A DNA stretch of 64,000 bases from Streptomyces sp. Go-475 (lineage in GTDB: Bacteria > Actinomycetota > Actinomycetes > Streptomycetales > Streptomycetaceae), in NCBI RefSeq assembly GCF_003330845.1, contig NZ_CP026121.1, positions 124,001 through 188,000 of the forward strand. Direction: 5' to 3'. Below are positions 44,524-58,049 of this stretch, piece by piece; positions within the stretch are counted from its first letter, which is position 1, and each line of letters opens with the position of its first letter. A program made the translations under genes and the position numbers. Under the pieces are notes generated by a model that did not search any database, was not told the DNA's origin, and saw nothing but the letters and a program-made list of their open reading frames with translations.

Positions 44524-45475
44524 TGAGCAGAATGCGCTGTGGCCAGGCAGTTCATCCCTTTTGATCGGTGATCAAGCCGTGCCCAGCGGTTATCCGGAAA
44601 CAGTCGGAGAAAGCGTTTGCCGGGGCGTGCCGCACATCACTTTCCCGGGTGAAGATCAACGGGCCAGACGGCCCAGCAGGGCCGAGGCGGCGGTGACGCC
44701 GAGTGCGGCGGCCACGAGCAGCACCGCGAAGTCGGCCGCCAGATGGTGGGGCGTGCCGAGGAGGAGGCCGCGCAGGGCGTCCACCTCGTAGCTGAGCGGG
44801 TTGGCCTTGCTGACGGCCTGGAGCCAGCCCGGCATCACGGAGACCGGGTAGAGGGCGTTGGAGCCGAAGAACAGCGGCATGGTGATCGCCTGCCCGAAGC
44901 CCATGAGGCGGTCGCGGCTGAGGACGATGCCGGCGATGGTCATGGACAAGCAGGAGAAGAAGGCCGAGCCGAGGACGACGATCGCGGCGACCGCGAGCAG
45001 CCTGAGCGGGTTCCAGGTCAGGGCCACGCCCAGCACGGCGGCGATGAGCAGGACGACGAGGGCCTGGACGAGCGACTTCACGCCCGCCGCGAACGCCTTG
45101 CCCGTGATCAGCGCCGAGCGTGGGGTCGGGGTGACCAGGAGCTTGTTCAGGATGCCGGCGTCGCGCTCCCAGATGATCTGGATGCCGTAGAAGATGGCGA
45201 TGAACATCGCGGACTGGGCGATGATGCCGGGCGCCAGGTAGTCGACGTAGGGGATGCCGCCGGTCGGGATGGCCCGGATGCGGGTGAAGGTCTGACCGAA
45301 GATCAGCAGCCAGAGGGCCGGCTGGACCGCGCGGGTGTAGAGCTCGGTGCGGTCGTGGCGGAGTTTCTGCAGTTCGACCGCGCACATCGCGCCGACCCGG
45401 GCGGGCAGCAGGCGCCAGCCGGCGCGGGGCCGCGGGGGTTTCAGCAGCAGGCCGATGCCGGGGGCGGGGGCGGGG

Positions 45476-46329
<854 letters not shown>

Positions 46330-46333
<4 letters not shown>

Positions 46334-46785
46334 GACTCCTCGGCCTCCTCGTGCAGGGTGTCGGCCAGCTTGCGCAGGGCCGGGATCGCCGCGAGCAGCG
46401 CCCGGCGGTCCGCCTCGTCGAGGCCGGCCACGTGCCGGCGCAGGAGGTCCGCGCGGCGGCGGCGCCACTCGCGCAGCCGCGTCTCGGCGGCGGGGGTGGG
46501 CAGCAGCCGGGCGGCCCGCCGGTCCGCCGGGTCGGTCTCGCGGGCCAGGTAGCCCGCCCGGGCCAGCTGGTTGACCAGGGTGGACACCGAGTTGGCCGCG
46601 AGCCCGAGCTCCCTGGCCGCGTCGGAGATGCCGATGCCGGGCCGGGTGACGACCAGGCGCAGCAGCTCCGCCTCGGCGCCGCGCAGCCGGGGGTCGGGCA
46701 TCTCCCGCCGCAGGCGCCGCCGGACCAGCCGCTGGACCCCGACGAGTGCGTCGGCCAGCTCTTCGGGGAAGGTCTCCGGCTCCAT
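46330..46785 (-). CDS. MarR-family repressor of the DrrAB-type exporter
   Basis: A 151-residue winged-helix regulator: GISDAARELGLAANSVSTLV (recognition helices), ARAGYLARETDPADRRAARL (wing) and a C-terminal dimer helix. It is the first gene of the exporter operon and sits 8 bases downstream of a perfect 25-bp palindrome, its probable operator. Such systems repress a drug pump and release it when the drug binds. The inducer is unknown. Confidence 0.93.
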
Positions 46786-46793
46786 GCGGCCGA

Positions 46794-46818
46794 GATTAGC
46801 TCTGCAACAGAGCTAATC
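46794..46818. promoter_or_regulatory. perfect operator of the MarR-DrrAB operon
   Basis: Perfect 11-bp arms GATTAGCTCTG (46794-46804) and CAGAGCTAATC (46808-46818) flank CAA. The palindrome covers the region just upstream of the MarR start codon at 46785. The length and symmetry make it a strong repressor site. Confidence 0.8.
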
Positions 46819-46907
46819 GGGCCAAGGCGCGGTCAAGGGTGGTCAAGGGAAGTGCATTCCGGACGGTCGCGGAGCCGTGGGCCCTCGAATGCCGTATTGT
46901 CTGAATT

Positions 46908-46933
46908 GTTTGGTTATATCCCTGCCCGGGAAT
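46908..46933 (+). promoter_or_regulatory. candidate SigB-type promoter of the sigma factor gene
   Basis: GTTT (46908-46911), 16 bases, GGGAAT (46928-46933). It fits the SigB-type pattern (GNNT...GGGTAT with one mismatch) upstream of the sigma gene, which suggests that the sigma factor drives its own expression, as SigB does. Confidence 0.5.
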
Positions 46934-47068
46934 GGGCAGTGAAGTGCTTCGGACAGGAGGCACGTCCGTGGGAGCCGGCCCGCCGGGCCCCGGTGCCCTC
47001 CGAGAGGTCCGACTCCGCGCTTCCCATGGTGTCTGTCCATCCAGCACCTGCTCAGGGAGGTGCGCACC

Positions 47069-47860
47069 ATGCGTATCGCCGGCAGCACCCGAACGCACCC
47101 CCACGACGACGCCCCCGACACCGCCGCGGCGTTCGCCCGTCTCGCGCGGCTGCCCGAGGGGCCCGAGCGCAAGGCCCTGCGCGACGAGCTGGTCGAGGCC
47201 TGGCTCCCCATGGCCGAGCGGATCGCCGTCCGCTTCCGTGGCCGCGGGGAGGCCCTGGAGGACCTGTACCAGGTGGCGGCCCTCGGCCTGGTGAAGGCCG
47301 TCGACCACTACGACCCGGCGCGCGGCAACGCCTTCGAGGCGTACGCCGTGCCGACGGTCACCGGCGAGATCAAGCGCCACTTCCGCGACCACATGTGGAC
47401 GCTGCACGTGCCCCGCCGGGTCCAGGACCTGCGCAACCGGGTGCGGCACGCCGCCAAGGAGCTGTCGCAGACCACCCCGGGCCGCGCGCCGACGGTCGCC
47501 GAGATCGCCGAGTACGCCCACCTCACCGAGGGCGAGGTGCGCACCGGCATGGAGGCCCTGGAGTGCTTCTCCGCGCTGTCGCTGGAGGCGGAGATGCCCG
47601 GCACGGACGGCTACGCCCTCGGGGACGCGATCGGCGGGCCGGACCCGGCCTTCGACATCGTCGTCAACCGCGTGGCGGTCAAGCCCTGTCTGGAGGCGCT
47701 GCCGGAGCGCGAGCGGATCATCCTCTACCTGCGGTTCTTCAAGGGCATGACGCAGAGCCGCATCGCGGAGCAGCTCGGCATCTCGCAGATGCACGTCTCC
47801 CGGCTGCTCAGCAGTTGCTTCGCCCATCTGCGTGAGGAACTGCTCAGCGACGCCCGCTGA
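47069..47860 (+). CDS. SigB/SigF-family RNA polymerase sigma factor
   Basis: A 263-residue sigma factor. Region 2 contains WLPMAERIAVRFRGRGEALE and YQVAALGLVKAVDHYDP, with FEAYAVPTVTGEIKRHFRDH at 2.4; region 3 is VPRRVQDLRNRVRHAAKEL; region 4 HTH is MTQSRIAEQLGISQMHVSRLL. This pattern is specific for the Streptomyces SigB/F/G group, which controls stress, osmotic response and sporulation. The ATG at 47069 has GGGAGG upstream. No anti-sigma gene is adjacent. A SigB-type promoter lies 140 bases upstream. Confidence 0.95.
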   Translation: MRIAGSTRTHPHDDAPDTAAAFARLARLPEGPERKALRDELVEAWLPMAERIAVRFRGRGEALEDLYQVAALGLVKAVDHYDPARGNAFEAYAVPTVTGEIKRHFRDHMWTLHVPRRVQDLRNRVRHAAKELSQTTPGRAPTVAEIAEYAHLTEGEVRTGMEALECFSALSLEAEMPGTDGYALGDAIGGPDPAFDIVVNRVAVKPCLEALPERERIILYLRFFKGMTQSRIAEQLGISQMHVSRLLSSCFAHLREELLSDAR

Positions 47861-47911
47861 GCACCGGGCCCATGGAGCACGGGGCCAGGGGGAGCCGGCG
47901 CCGCCGGAGGA

Positions 47912-48253
47912 TCACCCCTCCGGCGGCGTTCCCGGGAGTTCCGGCGGTGTGCCGGGGATCTGGGTCGGTCCTGCGCGGTCGAGGGCGTCCTCCAGTTCGG
48001 CCCGTATCTCCTCGGGCATCACGCCGGTGCGCCCCCAGCCGATGATCAGTTCCGCGACGTTGCGCAGCTTGATGTTGGTGTGCTGGGAGACCTCCTTCAG
48101 CACCGCCCATCCCTGGTCGGGCGAGACCCGGCCGAGCGCCACGACCATCCCGATCGCCTGGTCCACGACGGCGTGGGAGACGACCGCCTCCTTCAGCTGC
48201 TGGACTTCTTCCTGCAGCTCGAAGATCCGCTCCGAGCCCCCGTCCGTGGGCAT
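47912..48253 (-). CDS. small ANTAR-domain protein
   Basis: A 113-residue protein made almost entirely of a coiled coil (ERIFELQEEVQQLKEAVVSH) and an ANTAR domain (AVVDQAIGMVVALGRVSPDQ, then VLKEVSQHTNIKLRNVAELI). ANTAR domains bind RNA hairpins and prevent termination. It has no receiver or GAF domain, so the signal would come from a partner. The ATG at 48253 has a perfect GGAGGTGA site. It converges on the sigma factor gene. Confidence 0.9.
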   Translation of the reverse strand: MPTDGGSERIFELQEEVQQLKEAVVSHAVVDQAIGMVVALGRVSPDQGWAVLKEVSQHTNIKLRNVAELIIGWGRTGVMPEEIRAELEDALDRAGPTQIPGTPPELPGTPPEG

Positions 48254-48393
48254 GGTCACCTCCGGGTCCGGTGCGCCGCTGTCCCCAGGGCCTCACCGAG
48301 TGCTTGAGTGCCCTGACGCAGTGTCCGACCCATCCATCGTCGTCACTCGGCCCGCCCGCTGCCACCGGGGCGGACCGGCCGGTCACCGACACC

Positions 48394-48417
48394 GTTTCGG
48401 CGGCGCCGCCGGGGTAC
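48394..48417 (+). promoter_or_regulatory. candidate SigB-type promoter of the VOC gene
   Basis: GTTT, 14 bases, GGGTAC, an exact SigB-type match, 88 bases upstream of the ATG at 48505. Best match of the five candidates in this window. Confidence 0.5.
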
Positions 48418-48504
48418 TCGGCAGGCGCCCACAGCGGTTCCGGTTGGACACTGGTGTCATTCCTCCGGTGTCTGCCAGGCCGACGAGATCAGGACGCGAC
48501 TGCC

Positions 48505-49308
48505 ATGAACCACGACATGCCCACCCCCTCCGGCACGAAGGACGTCGTCTCATCACACTCCGTGTTCGGCGCGCCCTGCTGGGTGAGTCTGACCAGCCGG
48601 GACGTCAAGGCGACCGAGGAGTTCTACGGCGCCGTGCTGGGCTGGCAGTGGCGGCCGGCCAAGCTCGGCGACCGGTTCCGGATCGCGCTGGCCGACGGCT
48701 CGCCGGTGGCCGGGATCGCGGGGGTGGCGACCATGTGGCAGATGGCGGTGGCCTGGACGCCGTACTTCGCGGTGCGCAGCGCGGACGACGCGGTGGCGCG
48801 GGTGCAGGAGCGCATGGGCACGGTCGCCGTCGGGCCGATCTCGCTGCCGCCGGGGCGGGCGGCCCTGCTGGCCGACCGGGACGGGGCGACGTTCGGGATC
48901 TGGGAGGGCGACCTCTTCACGGACTGGGAGACCTGGCGCAACGCGCAGCCGGCCTTCATCACGCTGCACACCCGGGACGCCTTCGACGCGGCCATCTTCT
49001 ACGGCGAGGTCCTCGACTGGGCCTCGGAGCGCCCCGGCTGCTGCGAAGTCCACTATGAGGGCGGCGAGGTCGTGCTGCGCAGCCGCGGTGACGTGGTGGC
49101 GCGGATCGAGTCGGGGGCGCTGGAGGCGGCCCCCGATCCCACCATCCGGCCGCACTGGCAGGTCCACTTCACCGTGGACGACGTGGAGGCCTGTGCCCGC
49201 GCCGCGGAGCTGCACGGCGGCAGTGTGCTGTCCAAGGGCAGCGACGAGGCGGTGCTGCGCGACCACGACGGCGCCCAGTTCACGGTCACGGCACGCCGGG
49301 ACCGCTGA
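48505..49308 (+). CDS. tandem VOC-family (glyoxalase/dioxygenase-fold) protein
   Basis: A 267-residue protein with two vicinal-oxygen-chelate repeats: CWVSLTSRDVKATEEFYGAV near residue 25 and AFITLHTRDAFDAAIFYGEV near residue 150, with matching strands at each end. Such proteins bind metals or small molecules and may act as glyoxalase, bleomycin-type resistance or dioxygenase. The metal ligands are not fully conserved, so a binding rather than catalytic role is possible. The start ATG is preceded by AGGA. A stress link is suggested by its SigB-type promoter. Confidence 0.85.
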   Translation: MNHDMPTPSGTKDVVSSHSVFGAPCWVSLTSRDVKATEEFYGAVLGWQWRPAKLGDRFRIALADGSPVAGIAGVATMWQMAVAWTPYFAVRSADDAVARVQERMGTVAVGPISLPPGRAALLADRDGATFGIWEGDLFTDWETWRNAQPAFITLHTRDAFDAAIFYGEVLDWASERPGCCEVHYEGGEVVLRSRGDVVARIESGALEAAPDPTIRPHWQVHFTVDDVEACARAAELHGGSVLSKGSDEAVLRDHDGAQFTVTARRDR

Positions 49309-49345
49309 CCATGGGGGACACCCCGGTCAGCGGTCCTGGCGTGCC
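49290..49345. terminator. long hairpin after the VOC gene
   Basis: Arms of 21 bp at 49290-49310 and 49325-49345 are complementary except for one base, with a 14-base loop. It spans the VOC stop and separates it from the convergent glgX gene. Confidence 0.8.
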
Positions 49346-49370
49346 GCCCGGCATGGACGGTGCAGCCCCG

Positions 49371-51523
<2,153 letters not shown>

Positions 51524-51527
<4 letters not shown>

Positions 51528-52036
51528 CGGGCCTCCTCCAGGACCTCGTCCGGCGTACTGGCGGGGCCGGCCAGCTGCGCGACGCGCTCCTCGCGGGGCA
51601 CCTCGAGGCCCTCGCGCTCCTGCGGGGCGGGCGCGGTCGGCACCAGCGGGACGCGTTCGCCGGCCCGGGCGCGCTGCGAGAACCAGATGACCTTGCTGCC
51701 GGTCTCGGTGGCGCAGCAGCCCCAGCCGTCGCTCATCGCCGCGAGGTGCTCCAGGCAGCCACGCAGCTCCTGGTCCGGGCGCAGCGCGCGGTCGTTGTCC
51801 CCGATGGCGGTGATCAGGTGCTGCCCGTTCCACCACATCTCGATCGACGTGTTCTTGTCCGTGGCGTGTTCGTCGATGGCCTTGAGCAGCATCTCGGCAC
51901 CGCCGCAGACGGGCTGGACCAGGTTGTCCAGGTCCCAGAACCTCAGGTGAGCGGCCAGAATGCGGCTGACCTGTCCCACCCGTTCCGGGCTGACTTCCAC
52001 GTCGAGGTGGTAGTAGCAGGGCACTGCGGTCTTCAT
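51524..52036 (-). CDS. degenerate HATPase-fold regulatory protein coupled to glgX
   Basis: A 170-residue protein whose core resembles the HATPase fold of anti-sigma kinases: [19 protein letters not shown] aligns with the N-box helix, and [18 protein letters not shown] with the G2 region, ending VIWFSQRA. The key asparagine and the G1 glycines are missing (DNDRALRP replaces the usual DxGxG), so kinase activity is unlikely and ATP binding is doubtful. It starts at the ATG at 52036 with AGGAGCC upstream and overlaps glgX by four bases. A regulator of the glycogen locus is a reasonable inference. Confidence 0.7.
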
Positions 52037-52420
52037 CGGTCGGCTCCTCACCGCGAAGCTCAGCTCCTCCTCGCTCCCGCGGTCCTGCGGGACGAGCCCC
52101 GAACACGGAACGTGAGCACGTATCGCTTCTGAGTCACCCTCAGCCTGAGGGGGCTAGCCCGTTCGTGCAACACGAGCGCACGGTTGAGGCGGTGGAGCAC
52201 ACAAGTGAGCGCACTCCGAGGACACTCTGAGGACACCCCGCAGGCCGGTACGACACAGCCGAACCCCCGCTGGTTGAAGATCCAACAAGACGCTGCGTCG
52301 TCACCCGTGCACCATGTGTGAAGAACTCGATCGCCGTTACGGGTCCGTGCCGCTGTGCGCACGGCCGCCGTCCGACCGTCGGGAGACCGTGCCCCTCGAG
52401 CCCGAAAGGTGATCGGCGCC
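52037..52420. other. 384-bp divergent intergenic region of the glycogen locus
   Basis: Holds the promoters for the minus-strand glgX pair and for the plus-strand DUF5133-like gene. Two inverted repeats stand out: CCCTCAG-c-CTGAGGG at 52137-52151 and TCGTG-caa-CACGA at 52163-52175. Neither is linked to a known regulator. Lower GC than the genes. No gene is seen in it. Confidence 0.5.
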
Positions 52421-52861
52421 ATGCTGCTACCCGCCAAAGCCGAAGTCGCCCGGCAGTTGCGGCGTTACCGGGCCTGGGAACGCGTGATGCTCGCGGCACC
52501 GAACGACCGCACGGTGCGGACCACGTTCGAGGACTCCGGCTACACGCTCTGCGTGCTGATGGGCAAGCGGTGCGCGCGGGAGGCGGCGGACGCGGCGGAG
52601 CGGTACCTGCGCACGAACGAGGTCGCCTCCCTGCAGGAAACCTGTCCGCAGGAACAGGACGAACGGCCGCGCCCGGCCGCCGCGGTCGGACGAAGACCGC
52701 CGGCGGCGGAACGGCGTTCCCCGGCGGCGGAACGGCGTTCCCCGGCGGCGGAACGGCGTTCCCCGGCGGCGGAACGGCGTTCCCCGGCGGCGGAACGGCG
52801 TTCCCCGGCGGCGGAACGGCGTTCCCCGGCGGTGGAGCGGCGTTCCCCGGCGGGACGGTAG
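52421..52861 (+). CDS. DUF5133-like small protein with a repeat tail
   Basis: A 146-residue protein starting at the ATG at 52421 (AAAGGTGAT site). The first 70 residues, MLLPAKAEVARQLRRYRAW and FEDSGYTLCVLMGKRCAREA, match the Streptomyces DUF5133 family by my recollection. The last 50 residues are PAAERRS-type heptads, encoded by 21-bp tandem repeats. The tail is basic and probably disordered. The tail length may vary. The function is unknown; it lies between the two arms of the glycogen locus. Confidence 0.75.
   Translation: MLLPAKAEVARQLRRYRAWERVMLAAPNDRTVRTTFEDSGYTLCVLMGKRCAREAADAAERYLRTNEVASLQETCPQEQDERPRPAAAVGRRPPAAERRSPAAERRSPAAERRSPAAERRSPAAERRSPAAERRSPAVERRSPAGR
52700..52846 (+). repeat. 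seven 21-bp tandem repeats
   Basis: The unit CCGGCGGCGGAACGGCGTTCC repeats without gaps. Six copies (52700-52825) are identical and the seventh (52826-52846) has two changes, followed by a partial copy. The period is seven codons, so copy-number change keeps the frame. All six reading frames stay open through it. Confidence 0.95.
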
Positions 52862-52934
52862 CGGCCCGCGCGTACTTCTTGTCCCCTGAACCGGGCTTCC
52901 GGCCCGGCTCTTGAGCACGGTGGAGGTGAGGACC

Positions 52935-54928
52935 ATGAGGAGGACCCGGGCCATCGGCCGTATCCCGGTACGGGACGTCCGTCCGGCCGTGGAGAGCGGC
53001 AACCGGCCGGCCAAGGCGGTCGTGGGCGAGACGTTCGAGGTCACCGCCACCGTGTTCCGGGAGGGGCACGACGCGGTCGCCGCCAACGTCGTGCTGAAGG
53101 ATCCCGAGGGCCGTCCCGGCCCGTGGACGCCGATGCGGGAGCTGGCCCCGGGCAGCGACCGGTGGGGCGCCGAGGTCACCGCGGACGCCGTCGGCCGCTG
53201 GACGTACCGGGTGGAGGCCTGGAGCGATCCGGTGGCCACCTGGCGTCACACGGCGGGCATAAAGGTCCCGGCCGGCATCGACCCGGGCCTGGTCCTGGAG
53301 GAGGGCGCCGACCTGTACGAGCGGGCGGCGGCCGGCGTACCGAAGGAGGCCGGCCGCGCTGTGCTGCTCGCGGCGGCGGAGGCCCTGCGCGACGACACGC
53401 TGTCCCCGGCCGCGCGGCTGGCGGCGGCGTTGACGCCGGAGGTGGACGCGGTCCTGGCCCGGCATCCCCTGCGGGACCTGGTCACGACCTCGGAGCCGCT
53501 GCCGCTGCTGGTGGAGCGCGAGCGGGCGCTGTACGGCTCCTGGTACGAGTTCTTCCCCCGCTCCGAGGGCACCCCCGAGCGGCCCCACGGCACGTTCCGC
53601 ACCGCCGCCCGGCGGCTGCCGGAGATCGCCGCGATGGGCTTCGACGTGGTCTACCTGCCCCCGATCCACCCCATCGGCACCACCTTCCGCAAGGGCAGGA
53701 ACAACACCCTCTCCCCCGGCCCCGACGACGTCGGCGTGCCCTGGGCGATCGGCTCGCCCGAGGGCGGCCACGACGCCGTCCACCCCGACCTGGGCACCCT
53801 GGAGGACTTCACCTGGTTCGTGGACCAGGCCCGCGAGCTGGGCCTGGAGATCGCCCTGGACTTCGCCCTGCAGTGCTCCCCGGACCACCCCTGGGTGCAG
53901 AAACACCCCGAGTGGTTCCACCACCGCCCCGACGGCACCATCGCCTACGCCGAGAACCCGCCGAAGAAGTACCAGGACATCTACCCCATCGCCTTCGACG
54001 CGGACATGGACGGCCTGGTCGCCGAAACGCTGCGGGTGCTGCGGCACTGGATGGACTGCGGGGTGCGCATCTTCCGGGTGGACAACCCGCACACCAAGCC
54101 GGTCGTGTTCTGGGAGCGGGTGATCGCGGACATCAACCGCACGGACCCCGATGTGATCTTCCTGGCCGAGGCGTTCACCCGCCCGGCGATGATGCACACC
54201 CTGGCCCAGATCGGCTTCCAGCAGTCCTACACGTACTTCACCTGGCGCAACACCAAGGAAGAGCTCACCGAGTACCTGACGGAGCTGTCGGGCGAGGCCG
54301 CGAGCTACATGCGGCCGAACTTCTTCCCCAACACCCCCGACATCCTGCACGCCTACCTCCAGCGCGGCGGCCGGCCCGCCTTCGAGGTGCGTGCCGTCCT
54401 CGCCGCGACGCTGTCGCCGACCTGGGGCATCTACTCCGGCTACGAACTGTGCGAGAACACCCCGCTCAGGGAGGGCAGCGAGGAGTACCTCGACTCGGAG
54501 AAGTACCAGCTCAGGCCCCGCGACTGGGAAGCGGCCGCACGCGAGGGCCGCACCATCGCCCCGCTGCTGACCCGGCTCAACACCATCCGGCGGGAACACC
54601 CCGCGCTGCGCCGGCTCCGGAACCTCCGCTTCCACCACACCGACAACGACGCCCTCATCGCGTACAGCAAGCGCACCGGGTCCGACGTGGTCCTGGTGGT
54701 CGCCAACCTCGACCCGCACCACGCCCAGGAGGCCACGGTCTCGCTCGACATGCCGCAACTCGGCCTGGACTGGCACGCGTCGGTGCCGGTGCGCGACGAG
54801 CTCACCGGCGAGACCTACCACTGGGGCCGCAGCAACTACGTGCGCCTGGAGCCGGGGCGGGCTCCGGCGCACGTGTTCCACGTCCAGTCGCCGCCCGCCG
54901 CGCAAGGGAACGGAGGGGCAGGAACGTC

Positions 54929-54932
<4 letters not shown>
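52935..54932 (+). CDS. glgE: alpha-1,4-glucan:maltose-1-phosphate maltosyltransferase (GlgE)
   Basis: A 665-residue GH13_3 enzyme that extends alpha-1,4-glucan with maltose 1-phosphate. The family markers are [28 protein letters not shown], the nucleophile Asp383 in [10 protein letters not shown], the acid/base Glu412 in LAEAFTRP and [13 protein letters not shown]. The ATG at 52935 has GGAGGTGAG upstream. It ends in an ATGA overlap with treS. In the GlgE pathway trehalose is turned to maltose (TreS), phosphorylated (Mak), and added to glycogen (GlgE), then branched (GlgB). Confidence 0.96.
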
Positions 54933-56647
<1,715 letters not shown>

Positions 56648-56675
56648 GCATGCGCCGACGAAAGGAGGCGTGACC

Positions 56676-58046
56676 ATGCCGAAGACCGCATCCCTCCGCC
56701 CGGGCCTCACGCGCCTGGCCGAGCCCATGGAGTCGCTCGGCGGGCTGCTCCGCGACTGGCTGCCCAGGCAGCGCTGGTTCGCGGGCAAGGACCGGCCCGT
56801 CACGGAGCTCGGCCTGCTGTCGATGACCGAGCTGTTCCCGGGCTGTCTGCACCTGCTGGTCCACGCCGGGCACGCCGGCCACACCGGCGTACCCTCCCCC
56901 GGCGGGGCGCCCCCGGCCGGGGACTGCTACCAGCTGCTGCTCGGCGTACGGGAGCATCCGTCGCCGCGCCTCGGACGGGCGCTGATCGGGCAGGTGCAGG
57001 ACGGGCCGCTCGCCGGCCTGACGGTCTACGACGCGCTGCACGACCCCCGTTCGGCCCAGCTCCTGCTGGACCGGCTGCGGCACCCCGGCACCGCGGGTCC
57101 GCTGCGCTTCGACTGCGACGCGGACCAGCAGGTGCCCGCCGGACTGGTGCCGCGCCTGCTGGACGCCGAACAGTCCAACTCCTCGCTGGTGTACGGCGAC
57201 GAGTACATCCTCAAGGTCTTCCGGCGCATCCAGCCGGGCGTCAACCCGGACCTGGAGGTACCGGGGGCGCTGGCCCGCCAGGGCTGCCACCGCGTCCCGG
57301 CGCCCGTGGCCTGGTTCCAGACCAAGCACCCGTTCAAGGCCACCCTCGGCGTGCTGCAGCCGTATCTGCGGGACGCCTCCGACGGCTGGACGCTGGCACT
57401 GCACGCGCTGGCCGCCGGGGACGACTTCACGGCCCACGCCCGGGCGCTGGGCGCGGCCACGGCGGAGGTGCACCTCGCGCTGGCCTCGGCCTTCCCGGTC
57501 GGCGAGCCGGGGGAGAACGGGCGGACGGCCGCCGCGATGAACGAGCGCCTGACCGCCGCCGCGCACTGCGTGCCCGCGCTCCAGCCGTTCGTGCCGGGCC
57601 TGCGGGCCGCGTTCGCCGCCCTGACCACCTGCGACGCCGGGCCGCCCGCCCAGCGCATCCACGGCGACCTGCACCTGGGGCAGGTGCTGCGGGCCGGACG
57701 CGAGTGGTTCGTCATCGACTTCGAGGGCGAGCCGTCCCGGCCGCTCTCCGAACGGCGCAGCGCCCACTCCCCCGTGCGGGACATCGCCGGGATGCTGCGC
57801 TCCTTCGACTACGCCGCCCGGCAGCGCCGCCCCTGGCGCCCGGAGTGGGCCCGCCGCTGCCGCGAGGCCTACTGCGCGGGCTACGCCGGCCGCGCCGGCT
57901 GGGACCCCCGCAAGAAGCACGGACTGCTCCGCGCCTACGAGACGGACCGGGCCGTGTACGAGGTGCTGTACGAGGCACGGCACCGCCCCGACTGGCTGCC
58001 TGTACCGATGGCGGCGATCGAGCGCCTCGCCGTGAGAGGAGACTGA
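56676..58046 (+). CDS. mak: maltokinase (Mak/Pep2)
   Basis: A 456-residue enzyme that phosphorylates maltose to maltose 1-phosphate with ATP. It has an N-terminal cap (WLPRQRWFAGKDRP), a middle domain and an APH-like kinase core with IHGDLHLGQVL (Asp331) and FVIDFEGEPSRP (Asp348). The ATG at 56676 has AAAGGAGG upstream; a GTG two codons before is possible but overlaps the site. It lies 28 bases after treS and 3 bases before glgB. Confidence 0.95.
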   Translation: MPKTASLRPGLTRLAEPMESLGGLLRDWLPRQRWFAGKDRPVTELGLLSMTELFPGCLHLLVHAGHAGHTGVPSPGGAPPAGDCYQLLLGVREHPSPRLGRALIGQVQDGPLAGLTVYDALHDPRSAQLLLDRLRHPGTAGPLRFDCDADQQVPAGLVPRLLDAEQSNSSLVYGDEYILKVFRRIQPGVNPDLEVPGALARQGCHRVPAPVAWFQTKHPFKATLGVLQPYLRDASDGWTLALHALAAGDDFTAHARALGAATAEVHLALASAFPVGEPGENGRTAAAMNERLTAAAHCVPALQPFVPGLRAAFAALTTCDAGPPAQRIHGDLHLGQVLRAGREWFVIDFEGEPSRPLSERRSAHSPVRDIAGMLRSFDYAARQRRPWRPEWARRCREAYCAGYAGRAGWDPRKKHGLLRAYETDRAVYEVLYEARHRPDWLPVPMAAIERLAVRGD

Positions 58047-58049
58047 GCC

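Noticed and set aside
52700..52846. A CRISPR array
   Set aside because: The 21-bp units are contiguous with no spacers and lie inside a gene.
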